From Nitrospira sp. MA-1 (GTDB lineage: Bacteria; Nitrospirota; Nitrospiria; Nitrospirales; UBA8639), in NCBI GenBank assembly GCA_032139905.1, contig JAQJDB010000007.1:1116001-1180000 (forward strand): a stretch of DNA of 64,000 bases, given 5' to 3'. Below are positions 35,941 through 45,113 of the stretch, in pieces; position 1 is the first letter of the stretch, and every line of letters starts with the position of its first letter. The position numbers and the translations under genes are program-made. The notes under the pieces were generated by a model. It was not told the origin of the DNA. It searched no databases and saw only the letters and a list, made by a program, of their open reading frames with translations.

Positions 35941-37009
35941 GAATAAAGACGGGGCGGATAAATCAGAGCAACCGAGCCCGAAACGCTTAGCCGAGGCCCG
36001 TCGCAAAGGCCAAGTGCCGATGACCAGGGAATTGCCCTCCTTGTTTGTTTTGTTGGGAGGGGTCGGGATGATTTCTCTCTGGGCTCCTCACGCGTTTGTC
36101 CAGTTTTTTGATCACTACCGACAGTGGTTGGCGCAGGCCGGAACCCTCCAATTAGATGCTCAGTCCACACATGTATTGTTGTTTAATATCGCCTATCAAG
36201 CCTTTGTTCCTCTCATCCCCTTCGGACTCCTGGTTGGTGTGTTTGCGTTTCTCGCTATTGTGTTGCAAACCGGGCCGCTTTGGATTGAAAAAGCCTTGCA
36301 ACCCAAACCGTCGAAATTGAATCCCTCTAATGGGTTGAAGCGTATTTTTTCGTGGAAAGGGGTCGTCGACCTTTTGAAATCATTGCTGAAGCTGGCAGGC
36401 GTGAGTGGGATTGCCTATCTGATTCTGTCTCATAACATGCTCGCGATTCTTCAACTTCCCCTCCTTGAGCTAACCGAGGCGGTTGGTGGTGTGTGGGGGA
36501 TCCTGCAATACATTGTGTGGTCGGTCGGAGGGGCCTTGCTCCTGTTGGCTATCATCGATCTGATCTATCAGCGCTGGCAGCATACCGAAGATCACAAAAT
36601 GACCAAACAGGAAGTGAAAGATGAGTCGAAGGATGTGGAAGGTGATCCGCAGATTCGATCCCGCCGCCTCAGTTTGCAACGGGAACGTGCCAGACAGCGC
36701 ATGTTACAGGCTGTGCCCAAAGCCGATGTGGTGATTACCAACCCAACCCACGTGGCTGTGGCGCTCAGGTACGAAAGGGGAAAAATGGACGCTCCGGTGG
36801 TGGTGGCCAAAGGCGCAGGGTTTATGGCGGACAAGATTAAGCAGATTGCGCGGCATGCGGGGGTTCCCATTGTTGAAAACCGCAGTCTGGCCCGCGGGTT
36901 GTATAAAGCCGTGAAAATCGGCCAGGAAGTGCCCGGGGCATTATATCAGGCGGCGGCTGAGGTGCTGGCCTATGTGTATCGCTTGAAGAAAATGCATGAG
37001 GGACCGTGA
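35933..37009 (+). CDS. flhB: Flagellar export switch protein FlhB
   Basis: 358 residues: N-terminal SEQPSPKRLAEARRKGQVP, four membrane helices, and a cytoplasmic domain with the self-cleaving NPTH at 270-273. Cleavage between N and P permits the FliK-triggered switch from hook to filament export. The stop codon lies inside the first heptad of the following repeat. Confidence 0.96.
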   Translation: MAENKDGADKSEQPSPKRLAEARRKGQVPMTRELPSLFVLLGGVGMISLWAPHAFVQFFDHYRQWLAQAGTLQLDAQSTHVLLFNIAYQAFVPLIPFGLLVGVFAFLAIVLQTGPLWIEKALQPKPSKLNPSNGLKRIFSWKGVVDLLKSLLKLAGVSGIAYLILSHNMLAILQLPLLELTEAVGGVWGILQYIVWSVGGALLLLAIIDLIYQRWQHTEDHKMTKQEVKDESKDVEGDPQIRSRRLSLQRERARQRMLQAVPKADVVITNPTHVAVALRYERGKMDAPVVVAKGAGFMADKIKQIARHAGVPIVENRSLARGLYKAVKIGQEVPGALYQAAAEVLAYVYRLKKMHEGP

Positions 37010-37085
37010 CGCGTAAGGTCTAACGCATGAGGGGGAGAATCGAAAAAGGAAATATCGGCATGCCCCCTCACACTTCACACCTGCC
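37006..37085. repeat. Heptad-type palindrome overlapping the flhB stop
   Basis: GTGACGC, GTAAGGT, CTAACGC, ATGAGGG are in phase from 37006 to 37033, the first containing the flhB TGA. The right arm 37065-37085 is three phased complements of GTGAGGG, GTGAAGT and GGCAGGT. Confidence 0.75.
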
Positions 37086-37161
37086 GTCTCATGACGTGTA
37101 GGAGAGGCATATGAAAATAGAGTACCAACGAATGCTGCAACGGTAACCGATCAGGGCACAC

Positions 37162-39267
37162 ATGGCGTTTGATTCTCAAAAATTACGTGACGAACTCACT
37201 CCCGCGCATTATGGGGATGTCCTCTTGCCGGTCGGGGTGGTGGGGATGCTCCTCCTCATGCTGTTGCCCCTTCCCTCGTTTCTTCTGGACCTCTTTTTAT
37301 CCTTTAGTATTACCCTGGCTGTCTTAATTTTGCTCGTGACCATGCATGCCGGGCGTCCCGCGGAATTTTCCGTCTTCCCGTCGGTGGTATTGCTCACCAC
37401 CTTATTCCGGCTTGCGTTGAATATTGCTTCGACGCGGGCCATTCTTATGCATGGGAACGAAGGTCCCGCTGCCGCCGGGCAAGTCATTGCCGTGTTTGGG
37501 GAATTTGTGGTCGGGGGAAATTATGCCGTGGGCATTGTGGTCTTCTCCATCCTGGTGATTATCAATTTTGTCGTGATTACCAAAGGTGCCACCCGGATAG
37601 CTGAAGTGGCCGCGCGGTTTACCCTGGATGCGATGCCCGGCAGGCAAATGAGTATCGATGCGGATCTCAATGCGGGAATGATTGACGAAGCCGAAGCCAG
37701 GAAGCGGCGGGAGGCCATTTCGCAGGAAGCTGACTTTTATGGATCGATGGACGGTGCTAGTAAATTTGTTCGCGGCGATGCGATTGCCGCGCTGCTCATT
37801 ATCTTTATCAACGTCATCGGCGGGTTGGGCATCGGCGTGTTGGAACATGGGATGTCCATCGTGGAAGCCGCGAAACGCTTTACCCTGCTGACGGTCGGCG
37901 ACGCGATCGTGGCTCAAATTCCCGCCCTGATTATGTCGACTGCCGCCGGTATCATTGTGACACGGGTTTCGACCAAAACCAGCCTTGGCCGTGATTTAAC
38001 CGACCAAATCTTTTTTAATCCCCATCTTGTGGCCGCCGTGGCCGGCATGTTGGTCTTTTTGGGATTTCTTCCCGGATTGCCGCATGTCGCGTTTTTGATG
38101 TTGGGAGCGATGACCGCCGGTTTGGCTTATGTATTGAGGAATCAAAAGCAAGAAGCCGCTCGCCTCAAAAGTCTCCCCAAGAAAAAAGATCCATCGACAT
38201 CCCCTAGCACGGAATCGGTGGATACCGTCACTCCTCCGGATCTGATGGAGTTGCATGTCGGTTATGGACTTGTCCCGTTTGTCGATCAGGCCCAGGGAGG
38301 GGAGTTGCTAGAACGGATTCGGTCCATCCGGCGCCAAACGGCTCTTGATATGGGATTTGTCGTGCCCGCCGTGCATATCCGGGATAACCTCCAGCTCAAA
38401 CCGCATGAGTACAGTATTTTGTTGAAGGGGATTCAGGTGGCTAAGGGGGAACTGGTGCCCAGGCATTTATTGGCCATCAATCCCGGTCATGCAAGAAAGG
38501 GCCTACAAGGTAAGCCGGGAAAAGATCCGTGTTTCGGTTTGCCGTCGGTCTGGATTGCCCCCTCCGAAAAGGAGCGAGCTCAAATGGAGGGTTATACGGT
38601 CGTCGATGGGCCGGCCATTATTGCCACTCATCTAACGGAATTTATTAAATCCAATGGGCATGAATTGCTGGGTCGGCAAGAGGTCCAGAATTTGCTGGAT
38701 AACCTCGCTAAGACGTATCCCAAGGTGGTGGATGACTTGATTCCGACTCAAATAACGTTAGGAGCAGTGGTGAGAATCCTTAAGAATCTCTTACGAGAAC
38801 GAGTGTCGATCCGCGACCTGCGGACCATATTGGAGACTGTTGCGGATTACACCACTCAGAGTAAGGATCCTGACACCCTGACGGAATATGCTCGGCAAAA
38901 TCTATCTAGAACTATTTCGTCCCAATATGCCAATGCCGACGGATTGCTGCAGGTGATAAGTCTGGATCCAATGCTGGATCGCCGCTTGATGGAGGCGATG
39001 CGGCCCAGTGGTGGAGAACAAGGGGGATTGCCTCCCAGTTTGTTGAATCAAGTGATTGTGTCCGTCCGTCAGGCCATTGAGCGCGTGGTCAGTCAAGGGT
39101 ATCAACCCGTGTTGTTATGTTCCCAATCGATTCGATCCCAACTCTATCGGTTAGTCTCGCCGGGTGTACATGCTCTGGCGGTGCTCTCGCCGAACGAGTT
39201 GGACCCTAAAACTCAAATTCAAGCTATTGAAGTCGTGAGGATGCCACATGAAGCTGAAACGGTTTGA
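37162..39267 (+). CDS. flhA: Flagellar export gate protein FlhA
   Basis: 701 residues: about eight N-terminal membrane helices, the FHIPEP region (PAEFSVFPSVVLLTTLFRLALN) and cytoplasmic loop (MPGRQMSIDADLNAG, ADFYGSMDGASKFVRGD), and a soluble C-terminal domain that docks chaperone-substrate complexes. It overlaps flhF by 20 bases. Confidence 0.97.
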   Translation: MAFDSQKLRDELTPAHYGDVLLPVGVVGMLLLMLLPLPSFLLDLFLSFSITLAVLILLVTMHAGRPAEFSVFPSVVLLTTLFRLALNIASTRAILMHGNEGPAAAGQVIAVFGEFVVGGNYAVGIVVFSILVIINFVVITKGATRIAEVAARFTLDAMPGRQMSIDADLNAGMIDEAEARKRREAISQEADFYGSMDGASKFVRGDAIAALLIIFINVIGGLGIGVLEHGMSIVEAAKRFTLLTVGDAIVAQIPALIMSTAAGIIVTRVSTKTSLGRDLTDQIFFNPHLVAAVAGMLVFLGFLPGLPHVAFLMLGAMTAGLAYVLRNQKQEAARLKSLPKKKDPSTSPSTESVDTVTPPDLMELHVGYGLVPFVDQAQGGELLERIRSIRRQTALDMGFVVPAVHIRDNLQLKPHEYSILLKGIQVAKGELVPRHLLAINPGHARKGLQGKPGKDPCFGLPSVWIAPSEKERAQMEGYTVVDGPAIIATHLTEFIKSNGHELLGRQEVQNLLDNLAKTYPKVVDDLIPTQITLGAVVRILKNLLRERVSIRDLRTILETVADYTTQSKDPDTLTEYARQNLSRTISSQYANADGLLQVISLDPMLDRRLMEAMRPSGGEQGGLPPSLLNQVIVSVRQAIERVVSQGYQPVLLCSQSIRSQLYRLVSPGVHALAVLSPNELDPKTQIQAIEVVRMPHEAETV

Positions 39268-40585
39268 AGCCCTCTCATTACAAGAAGCTCTCCAAGCGGT
39301 GAAAGCGGAACTGGGTCCTGAGGCGGTCATCGTTTCGTCCCGCCGGATTCAAAAAGGGGGAGGCCTGTTTGGTCTGCTCAGTCAATCGATCATTGAGGTG
39401 ACGGCAGCGGTGGATCGTTCATCTCAGGCGGAAGTTGAGCCCGCACGTGTTGATCGATCTTTTCAGTCCCTTCTCGCCAAACGCTTTGTGCCTGATGCGC
39501 CTACTCCTCCACCTCCACCGGTGCCGATCAAAGCCGATCACGGATTTTCGGAAGCCCTGCAAGTCGCGAATGCGCTGGATCCGATGACTCAGCACCTTCA
39601 TGCGATGCACCAGGAAATTCAACGATTGCGCGAAGAACAACAAGATCCTGAACGGGTGTTGGGGCCCTTGCGACAAGAGTTAGAAGGCTTGCGGATTGTG
39701 GTGGGACAAGTGTTGGGAAGTCAGATGGACAAACGGGTTGAAGGCTTACCTGGAGACCTGATGGATGTCTATCAGTCCTTGGTGTCTCAAGGAGTGAACC
39801 CTCAGACCGCGCATCATCTGGTGCGTGCGGTGGTGGAAACGCTCGGCACAGCCGGTATTGGCAATCGGGAGGCGATGAAAAGTCTGTTATGGGAACGAAT
39901 GGAGGAGGCGGTGGCTGTCTCGGGTCCAGCGGTGTCCAAGCATTATGGCCAAAAAGTGATGATGCTGGTTGGACCGACAGGCGTGGGGAAAACGACGACC
40001 ATTGCCAAGTTGGCGGGGTTGGCCCGTCAACAGGATGACCATCGGCGAACGGTGTTGATTACGTTGGATACGTATCGTGTGGCGGCGGTGGAGCAACTTC
40101 GGGTGTTTGCAAAAATTTTAAAAATACCTCTGGAGGTAGCGGTCTCTCACAAAGATTTCATGGAATGCATGGGACGGCATCAGCATGCGGATTTATTGTT
40201 GATTGATACGGCGGGACGAAGCCCCAAGGATCAAGCCGGGTATGATGAATTACTCGCGATCACCAGGGGACAAGTCCATGTGGAAACGCATCTGGTCTTA
40301 GCCGCCCCCATGGCCGAGTTGGTCCAGATGGAGACCATTCGTCGCTATCAATCGGTCCCTATTCATAAGCTCATCATTACGAAACTGGATGAGGTGTCGA
40401 TGGGTGGCGGTCTATATAACCTGTTGTCACAGACGGGCCTGCCGGTTTCCTATCTTTCTGCCGGACAGCGTGTACCTGAAGATTTAGAGGTTGCCACCCG
40501 AACGCGCCTGGTGGAGTTGGCCTGGGGGCAATCACCGGGGCAGGTTCTTCAGGAACGTGTACCGTTGACGGGGGTCGCGCACTAA
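39248..40585 (+). CDS. flhF: SRP-type GTPase FlhF
   Basis: 445 residues: basic N-terminal domain, proline-rich linker (about 84-94), helical N domain, and GTPase G domain with P-loop GPTGVGKTT at 242-250, DTAGRSPKDQ and TKLDE. FlhF places the flagellum at the pole and, with FlhG, controls number. Its stop overlaps the next ATG (TAATG). Confidence 0.96.
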   Translation: MKLKRFEALSLQEALQAVKAELGPEAVIVSSRRIQKGGGLFGLLSQSIIEVTAAVDRSSQAEVEPARVDRSFQSLLAKRFVPDAPTPPPPPVPIKADHGFSEALQVANALDPMTQHLHAMHQEIQRLREEQQDPERVLGPLRQELEGLRIVVGQVLGSQMDKRVEGLPGDLMDVYQSLVSQGVNPQTAHHLVRAVVETLGTAGIGNREAMKSLLWERMEEAVAVSGPAVSKHYGQKVMMLVGPTGVGKTTTIAKLAGLARQQDDHRRTVLITLDTYRVAAVEQLRVFAKILKIPLEVAVSHKDFMECMGRHQHADLLLIDTAGRSPKDQAGYDELLAITRGQVHVETHLVLAAPMAELVQMETIRRYQSVPIHKLIITKLDEVSMGGGLYNLLSQTGLPVSYLSAGQRVPEDLEVATRTRLVELAWGQSPGQVLQERVPLTGVAH

Positions 40586-41517
40586 TGGCCGGGTCATCAT
40601 CTACACCACTCCTGGTTCCCGGTGTCTCCGTTCAACGACGACTGGATCAAGCTAGTGGATTACGTGCCGCCATGAACTCCAACCTACAGGATCCTTCACG
40701 CATTCAGGTGATAGCGGTCAGTTCAGGAAAAGGCGGGGTCGGGAAAAGTAATGTGGTTGCGAATTTAGCGGTGGCTGCGGCTCGTCAGGGACGGAAGGTG
40801 TTGATCATGGATGCGGATCTCGCTTTGGGAAATGTCGATATCTTATTAGGACTGACTCCACAGTTTACGATTGAGAACGTGCTTTCCGGGCAACGACGCT
40901 TGGAGGAAGTCCTGGTGACCGGGCCCGAAGGGATTCGTCTGTTGCCGGCAACGTCCGGAGGTCAGGCCTTCACTCAACTGACGCATGAGCAGCAACTCCA
41001 TTTACAATCCGCCTTTCTTCAGTTGGCGTCTCCGCCGGACTTGCTGCTGATTGATTGTGCGGCAGGAATTTCGGCCAATGTGTTGTACTTTAGTTTAGTG
41101 GCTCACGAAACGCTGGTGGTGGTCTCGCCCGATCCAACCTCTCTGACTGATGCCTATGCCCTGATCAAAATTCTTTCCACCCGCTATCACTTGCGGAAAT
41201 TCCGCATGCTTGTCAACAAAGTCAAGCATAGCCAGGAAGGCAAAGAGGTATTCAGAAAATTAAGTTTAGTGACGGATCGGTTTTTGACCATTTCGCTCGA
41301 TTATCTGGGATGTGTTCCCACAGATGACTATCTGACGATGGCCGTGGCTCAACAACGTGCGGTGTGTGATGTTTACCCGCGCGCTCCGGCGAGCCGGGCC
41401 TTTACTTCTTTGGTGAAGGTTCTCAATGAGTGGAGGGGAGATTGTTCCTGGCAGGGGGGATTTCAACTTTTTGGCCCTGCTGCCTTGGGAGCCACTAGAA
41501 CTGTGACGGAAGGATAA
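40585..41517 (+). CDS. flhG: MinD-like ATPase FlhG/FleN
   Basis: 310 residues. Deviant Walker A SSGKGGVGKSN near residue 47, switch region MDADLALGNVDILLGL, and DCAAGISANV. The N-terminus has a DQASGLRAAM motif like the FlhF-activating region DQAxxLR. It limits flagellar number and acts on FleQ/FlrA-type regulators. A C-terminal basic/hydrophobic membrane helix is not obvious. Confidence 0.95.
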   Translation: MAGSSSTPLLVPGVSVQRRLDQASGLRAAMNSNLQDPSRIQVIAVSSGKGGVGKSNVVANLAVAAARQGRKVLIMDADLALGNVDILLGLTPQFTIENVLSGQRRLEEVLVTGPEGIRLLPATSGGQAFTQLTHEQQLHLQSAFLQLASPPDLLLIDCAAGISANVLYFSLVAHETLVVVSPDPTSLTDAYALIKILSTRYHLRKFRMLVNKVKHSQEGKEVFRKLSLVTDRFLTISLDYLGCVPTDDYLTMAVAQQRAVCDVYPRAPASRAFTSLVKVLNEWRGDCSWQGGFQLFGPAALGATRTVTEG

Positions 41518-41520
41518 CGC

Positions 41521-42315
41521 ATGAAACGTGGCGCAGTAACAACAGTGTCAGAAAGACCGGTTTCGGAAAACACAGCACCGTCAATTCCGACGAAGCTTTC
41601 GCTCTCCCCCCAGGAACGCGAAGCGCTGGTTCAGGAGTTTTTGTCGGTCATTAAATACATGGCGATGCGAATGGCCATGCGAGCCTCGAGCGGGCTCAAT
41701 GTAGAAGATTTGATGAGTGCCGGCATGGTCGGGCTTCTGGATGCCCTGACGAAGTTCGATCCCTCACGAGAAATTAAATTTCGAACCTATGCCGAATTTC
41801 GTATTCGTGGCGCAATGCTTGACGAAATCCGCGCGATGGACTGGGTGCCAAGGTCTCTTCGGGAGCGAATCGGGAAAATCCAACATGCGGCCAATGAATG
41901 GACAAAACGCAAAGGTCGGCCACCCACAGAAGAAGAGTTGGCGGAATCCTTAGGTATGCAAGCGCAAGAAGTGGATGAGACTCTTTTGCAAGCCAAAGGC
42001 GCTGTGGTCTTGAGTCTCGATGATTTGGGCTCCAATGATGAAGATTCCCATCCCATTTTGGATGCGTTGGCGGATCGCGATCAACCTTCGCCGTTGGAGA
42101 CCCTGGTGTCCGAGGATGCACGCCAAGCCTTGGTTGATGCCATTGAGCGATTGCCTGAGCGCCAACGCCTTGTGTTGACCCTCTATTACTTTGAAGAGCT
42201 GACGATGAAAGAGATCGGTGTCGTCTTGCACGTCACGGAATCCCGCATTTGTCAGTTGCATGCGCAAGCCATGATTCGTCTGAAGGCTCTTCTCCATACA
42301 CGGCTCGGTCCGTAA
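41521..42315 (+). CDS. fliA: Flagellar sigma factor sigma28
   Basis: 264 residues with regions 2, 3 and 4: GLNVEDLMSAGMVGLLDALTKFD, RIRGAMLDEIRAMDWVPRSLR, and a C-terminal helix-turn-helix (LTMKEIGVVLHVTESRICQLHAQ). It directs late flagellar and chemotaxis genes. No flgM anti-sigma gene is recognised in the window. It is followed by a partner-switch module. Confidence 0.96.
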   Translation: MKRGAVTTVSERPVSENTAPSIPTKLSLSPQEREALVQEFLSVIKYMAMRMAMRASSGLNVEDLMSAGMVGLLDALTKFDPSREIKFRTYAEFRIRGAMLDEIRAMDWVPRSLRERIGKIQHAANEWTKRKGRPPTEEELAESLGMQAQEVDETLLQAKGAVVLSLDDLGSNDEDSHPILDALADRDQPSPLETLVSEDARQALVDAIERLPERQRLVLTLYYFEELTMKEIGVVLHVTESRICQLHAQAMIRLKALLHTRLGP

Positions 42316-42335
42316 TTAATTTCTGTCTCTGAGGA

Positions 42336-42400
42336 AAGCCCTCTAGGCGGAAACCTGTATGCGGTTTGTCCATGGGCTTAGGCCCCGCATCTTAACGGAG
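42336..42400 (+). promoter_or_regulatory. Structured leader with mutually exclusive hairpins
   Basis: One fold pairs AAGCCC (42336-42341) with GGGCTT (42374-42379) and, nested inside, GGAAACC (42349-42355) with GGTTTGTCC (42363-42371). A second fold pairs ATGCGG (42359-42364) with CCGCAT (42385-42390) and excludes the first. A GGAGG follows at 42397-42401. This could be an attenuator or riboswitch-like leader acting on the short ORF and the phosphatase gene. It does not match a riboswitch consensus known to me. Confidence 0.4.
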
Positions 42401-42410
42401 GTTTTACCCT

Positions 42411-42563
42411 ATGGACGTCATGTCCATGCCGGGAACCCTTGTATCTTCGACCTATCGGATGCCGCACATTGATGGTGGTGAGGAAAGCTCCCTGTTTCCC
42501 CATGAAGGGCCATCATCAGAGTTGGATTTGTGCCCATCCCTGGCGAAAAACACAAATATTTAA
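42411..42563 (+). CDS. Possible 50-residue protein ahead of the PP2C gene
   Basis: ATG 42411 stands nine bases after GGAGG. The frame runs MDVMSMPGTLVSSTYRMPHI and ends at TAA 42563, 30 bases before the phosphatase start. No recognised domain; acidic and serine/proline-rich. It may be a small regulator or a leader peptide for the hairpin region upstream. Confidence 0.4.
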   Translation: MDVMSMPGTLVSSTYRMPHIDGGEESSLFPHEGPSSELDLCPSLAKNTNI

Positions 42564-42593
42564 CATCGTCCAATAACTTCATTGAGAAAGATC

Positions 42594-43802
42594 ATGCTAC
42601 CGATGACGACCGGGAATATCCCGGATGGGGGAACCCTTACGGATAATTTTATCTATACCATTCTCATTGTGAATAATGAAAAAATTATGCGGATGGTTGC
42701 CAGGAAGCAATTGGCCAAACTGCAGTGTAGATTATTGGAGGCCAGTAATGGAGACGACGCTCTGGCCCTGCTTGATCAGGAGCCGGTGGATCTCATTCTA
42801 TCTGATTGGGTGATGCCCGGTCTTGATGGTCCCGGACTTTGTGAAGCGATTAAACAAGATGAACGCTATCGGACGATCCATTTCATCCTGATGACGGAAT
42901 TGGACCATCCGACGCAGATTGCCGAAGGACTCAGTCGGGGGGCCGATAATTTCTTATCCAAAACCGCTTCCGGTTATGAAATTGTCGCCAGAGTAGGCGC
43001 GGGTCTTCGAGCTCGACAGTTGATGCTGGATCTAGAAAAGATCAATCGTTTGTTGTCGCAAAAGCAAGCGGAATTACATTCTGAGCTCCGTTCGGCTTCC
43101 ACCTTTGTTCGAGATCTCCTCCCGCGGAAAGGGGAAGTGGTTCCCGGAGTTCACGTGGAGTGGGAATTTTTACCTTCCTCGCATTTGGGAGGAGATTTCT
43201 TTCAGGTCGCCCGATGGGGGGATGATCACCTTGGTCTCATGATGCTGGATATGTCGGGGCATGGGATCGGGCCCGCCTTACGGGCTGTGGCGTTATCGTT
43301 GTTTTTCAAGGAAGAACACATCCAACAAATGTTTCCCTCATACGATCCGGGCGAGATCCTGACGAGTCTGAACAAACAATATCCCATGAGCGATGACGGG
43401 GCGTATTTCACAATCTGGGTTGGGGTGTGGCAAAGCTCCACGCGCCTTCTTCGGTATGCGACTGCGGGACATCCCGGGGCCATTGTGGTGAAAAGAGACG
43501 GACCTTCGGTTGTGTTGGGAGGGCGATCCTGGCCTATAGGTTTTTCGGGTGATGAGGTGTATGGAACGGATTCCGTCGTTCTGAATCCCAGAGACCGGAT
43601 GTATCTTTTTAGCGATGGTATTTATGAAGTGATGAATCCTCAGGAAGAGATGTGGGGAAGAAAAAGGCTTCAGAAAGCATTTGAAGAGTTTGCCGGTCAG
43701 CCGTTGCAGGCAGGATTGTCCTGTATTATTGAGGGGAGCCGGACATGGAATGCCCAAGCCGGCTTTGAGGATGACGTGGCCTTACTCGGGGTGGAGTTTT
43801 AG
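42594..43802 (+). CDS. Receiver-PP2C phosphatase (RsbU/SpoIIE type)
   Basis: 402 residues from ATG 42594 (TTG 42582 and ATG 42603 are alternatives). An N-terminal receiver (about 22-140) is followed by a coiled linker and a PPM/SpoIIE phosphatase domain with GGDFFQVA, MMLDMSGHGIGPAL, YATAGHPGAIV and LFSDGIYEV carrying the metal-binding acids. In the receiver the usual acidic pair is replaced (ILIVNNEK, N27/N28), while acceptor D71 (LSDWVMPG) remains, so phosphorylation may be altered. Such enzymes dephosphorylate STAS antagonists in partner-switch pathways, and STAS genes lie nearby. Confidence 0.92.
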   Translation: MLPMTTGNIPDGGTLTDNFIYTILIVNNEKIMRMVARKQLAKLQCRLLEASNGDDALALLDQEPVDLILSDWVMPGLDGPGLCEAIKQDERYRTIHFILMTELDHPTQIAEGLSRGADNFLSKTASGYEIVARVGAGLRARQLMLDLEKINRLLSQKQAELHSELRSASTFVRDLLPRKGEVVPGVHVEWEFLPSSHLGGDFFQVARWGDDHLGLMMLDMSGHGIGPALRAVALSLFFKEEHIQQMFPSYDPGEILTSLNKQYPMSDDGAYFTIWVGVWQSSTRLLRYATAGHPGAIVVKRDGPSVVLGGRSWPIGFSGDEVYGTDSVVLNPRDRMYLFSDGIYEVMNPQEEMWGRKRLQKAFEEFAGQPLQAGLSCIIEGSRTWNAQAGFEDDVALLGVEF

Positions 43803-43804
43803 CC

Positions 43805-43850
43805 GTGAGAGAGTAAGACCTGAGGAGTTAATTCACCCTCACCCCTCACG
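43805..43850. repeat. Heptad-type palindrome after the PP2C gene
   Basis: GTGAGAGA and GTAAGACCTGAGGA on the left; two phased complements of GTGAGGG on the right (43836-43849). Very short loop. Confidence 0.6.
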
Positions 43851-43875
43851 TTTGGTCGTTGTCGAGCGCACACAC

Positions 43876-44790
43876 ATGAAAAACACATTTTCCCGTATCT
43901 TATTAGTAGACGACGATGAGTCAAACCTGGATGTCCTTGTTGAATGTCTTAAGGATGAACCCTATGAACTTGTTCAAGCGCATAACGGCGAAGAGGCCTT
44001 AGCGCAATTACAACAGGATCAACAAGGGTTCCATGCCATGGTTCTGGATCGAATGATGCCGGGGATGAGTGGCCTTGATCTGTTGTTGCATGTGAAACGC
44101 GAGGAACACCTCCAATGGCTTCCGGTTGTGATGCAAACCGCAGCGGGATCCCCCCAGGAAATATGCGAAGGGATTGAAGCGGGGGTCTTTTTTTATCTGA
44201 TCAAGCCCTTTGACCAACCGTTGTTATTGCGGATTGTGAACGCAGCGGTGGAAGAGGGGTTGAAATGGAAACGGATATTCCGAAATCTTAGCCAGCAGTC
44301 CCGGATTATTGAATTATTACAGCAAGGCCGTTTCCACGTTCGAACCATGGAAGAGGCCTATGATCTCGCCTTCTTGTTGGGGCGAGCCTGTCCCAATTCA
44401 GAAAAAGTCGTGTTCGGATTGAATGAATTGCTGATGAATGGAGTGGAGCACGGAAATTTGGGAATCGGGTTCGATGAAAAAACCGCTCTTCAGGCAAGTG
44501 GAACCTGGGAGGAAGAAATTCAATATCGGGTGGGACTTCCTGAGTACGTCCATAAAGTGGTCGACGTACTGTTTGAACGATGCTTGGATTGCATCCGGGT
44601 GACAATAACCGACCAGGGTTCCGGCTTCGACTGGCGGAGGTATGAACAGATCAACCCCGACCGGATTTTGGAAAGTCACGGACGGGGTATTGCGATGGCC
44701 AAAGCCTTAAGTTTCTCACGAGTTGAGTATCGGGGGAAAGGCAATCAAGTCGTGTGTGTCATCAAAACAGACACGCCGATCGGCGAGTAA
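43876..44790 (+). CDS. Receiver fused to RsbW-like serine kinase/anti-sigma domain
   Basis: 304 residues from ATG 43876. The receiver (1-125) has ILLVDDDESN and acceptor D in MVLDRMMPGMSG. A GHKL ATPase domain follows, with N-box FGLNELLMNGVEHGN, ITDQGSGFDWRRY and SHGRGIAMAKAL, the RsbW/SpoIIAB pattern. RsbW-type proteins phosphorylate STAS antagonists and sequester sigma factors. Placed after fliA and a PP2C gene, it could gate FliA or another output. That target is inferred, not shown. Confidence 0.9.
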   Translation: MKNTFSRILLVDDDESNLDVLVECLKDEPYELVQAHNGEEALAQLQQDQQGFHAMVLDRMMPGMSGLDLLLHVKREEHLQWLPVVMQTAAGSPQEICEGIEAGVFFYLIKPFDQPLLLRIVNAAVEEGLKWKRIFRNLSQQSRIIELLQQGRFHVRTMEEAYDLAFLLGRACPNSEKVVFGLNELLMNGVEHGNLGIGFDEKTALQASGTWEEEIQYRVGLPEYVHKVVDVLFERCLDCIRVTITDQGSGFDWRRYEQINPDRILESHGRGIAMAKALSFSRVEYRGKGNQVVCVIKTDTPIGE

Positions 44791-44843
44791 TGTATCTCAA
44801 TTGGCTCTGAAACCTCCGGGAAGGCTCACCAATTGGAAAAGGC

Positions 44844-44928
44844 ATGAGGAGTAAAGCGTGAAAGTAAGGAATGCGGAAAAAATGATTTTGTCTTTCGGAC
44901 ATTCTTTTTTCCTATCTTCTTTCACTGC
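44844..44928. repeat. Heptad-type palindrome before the STAS gene
   Basis: ATGAGGA, GTAAAGC, GTGAAA, GTAAGGA (44844-44870) face ATTCTTTTTTCCTATCTTC and TTTCACTGC (44901-44928), an imperfect reverse complement. Confidence 0.6.
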
Positions 44929-44964
44929 GGGTTGTGGCCACAATAAAGGAATGTGGAGTCTTTC

Positions 44965-44992
44965 TAAAGTAGGGTCCTTTGGGTTCCGATAG
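44965..44992 (+). promoter_or_regulatory. Candidate sigma28 promoter
   Basis: TAAAG (44965) and TCCGATAG (44985-44992) are spaced 16 bases apart. This resembles TAAA-N15-GCCGATAA with one extra base. It would serve the STAS gene and the chemotaxis genes downstream. Confidence 0.4.
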
Positions 44993-45113
44993 TCCTGTTT
45001 GTCCCCTGTTTGTTTCTGACCATGTCAAAGGCGCTCAGGCGGGAAACTAAAGCATCAGGCCAGGAGAGTCGTCTGAATATTCACGTTTTTTCCCCGAGAG
45101 ATGAGAGGATAAC

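Noticed and set aside
42331-42400. Cyclic-di-GMP (GEMM) riboswitch
   Set aside because: Hairpins are present, but the conserved GEMM core (such as the GACGCAAAGCC block) is missing.
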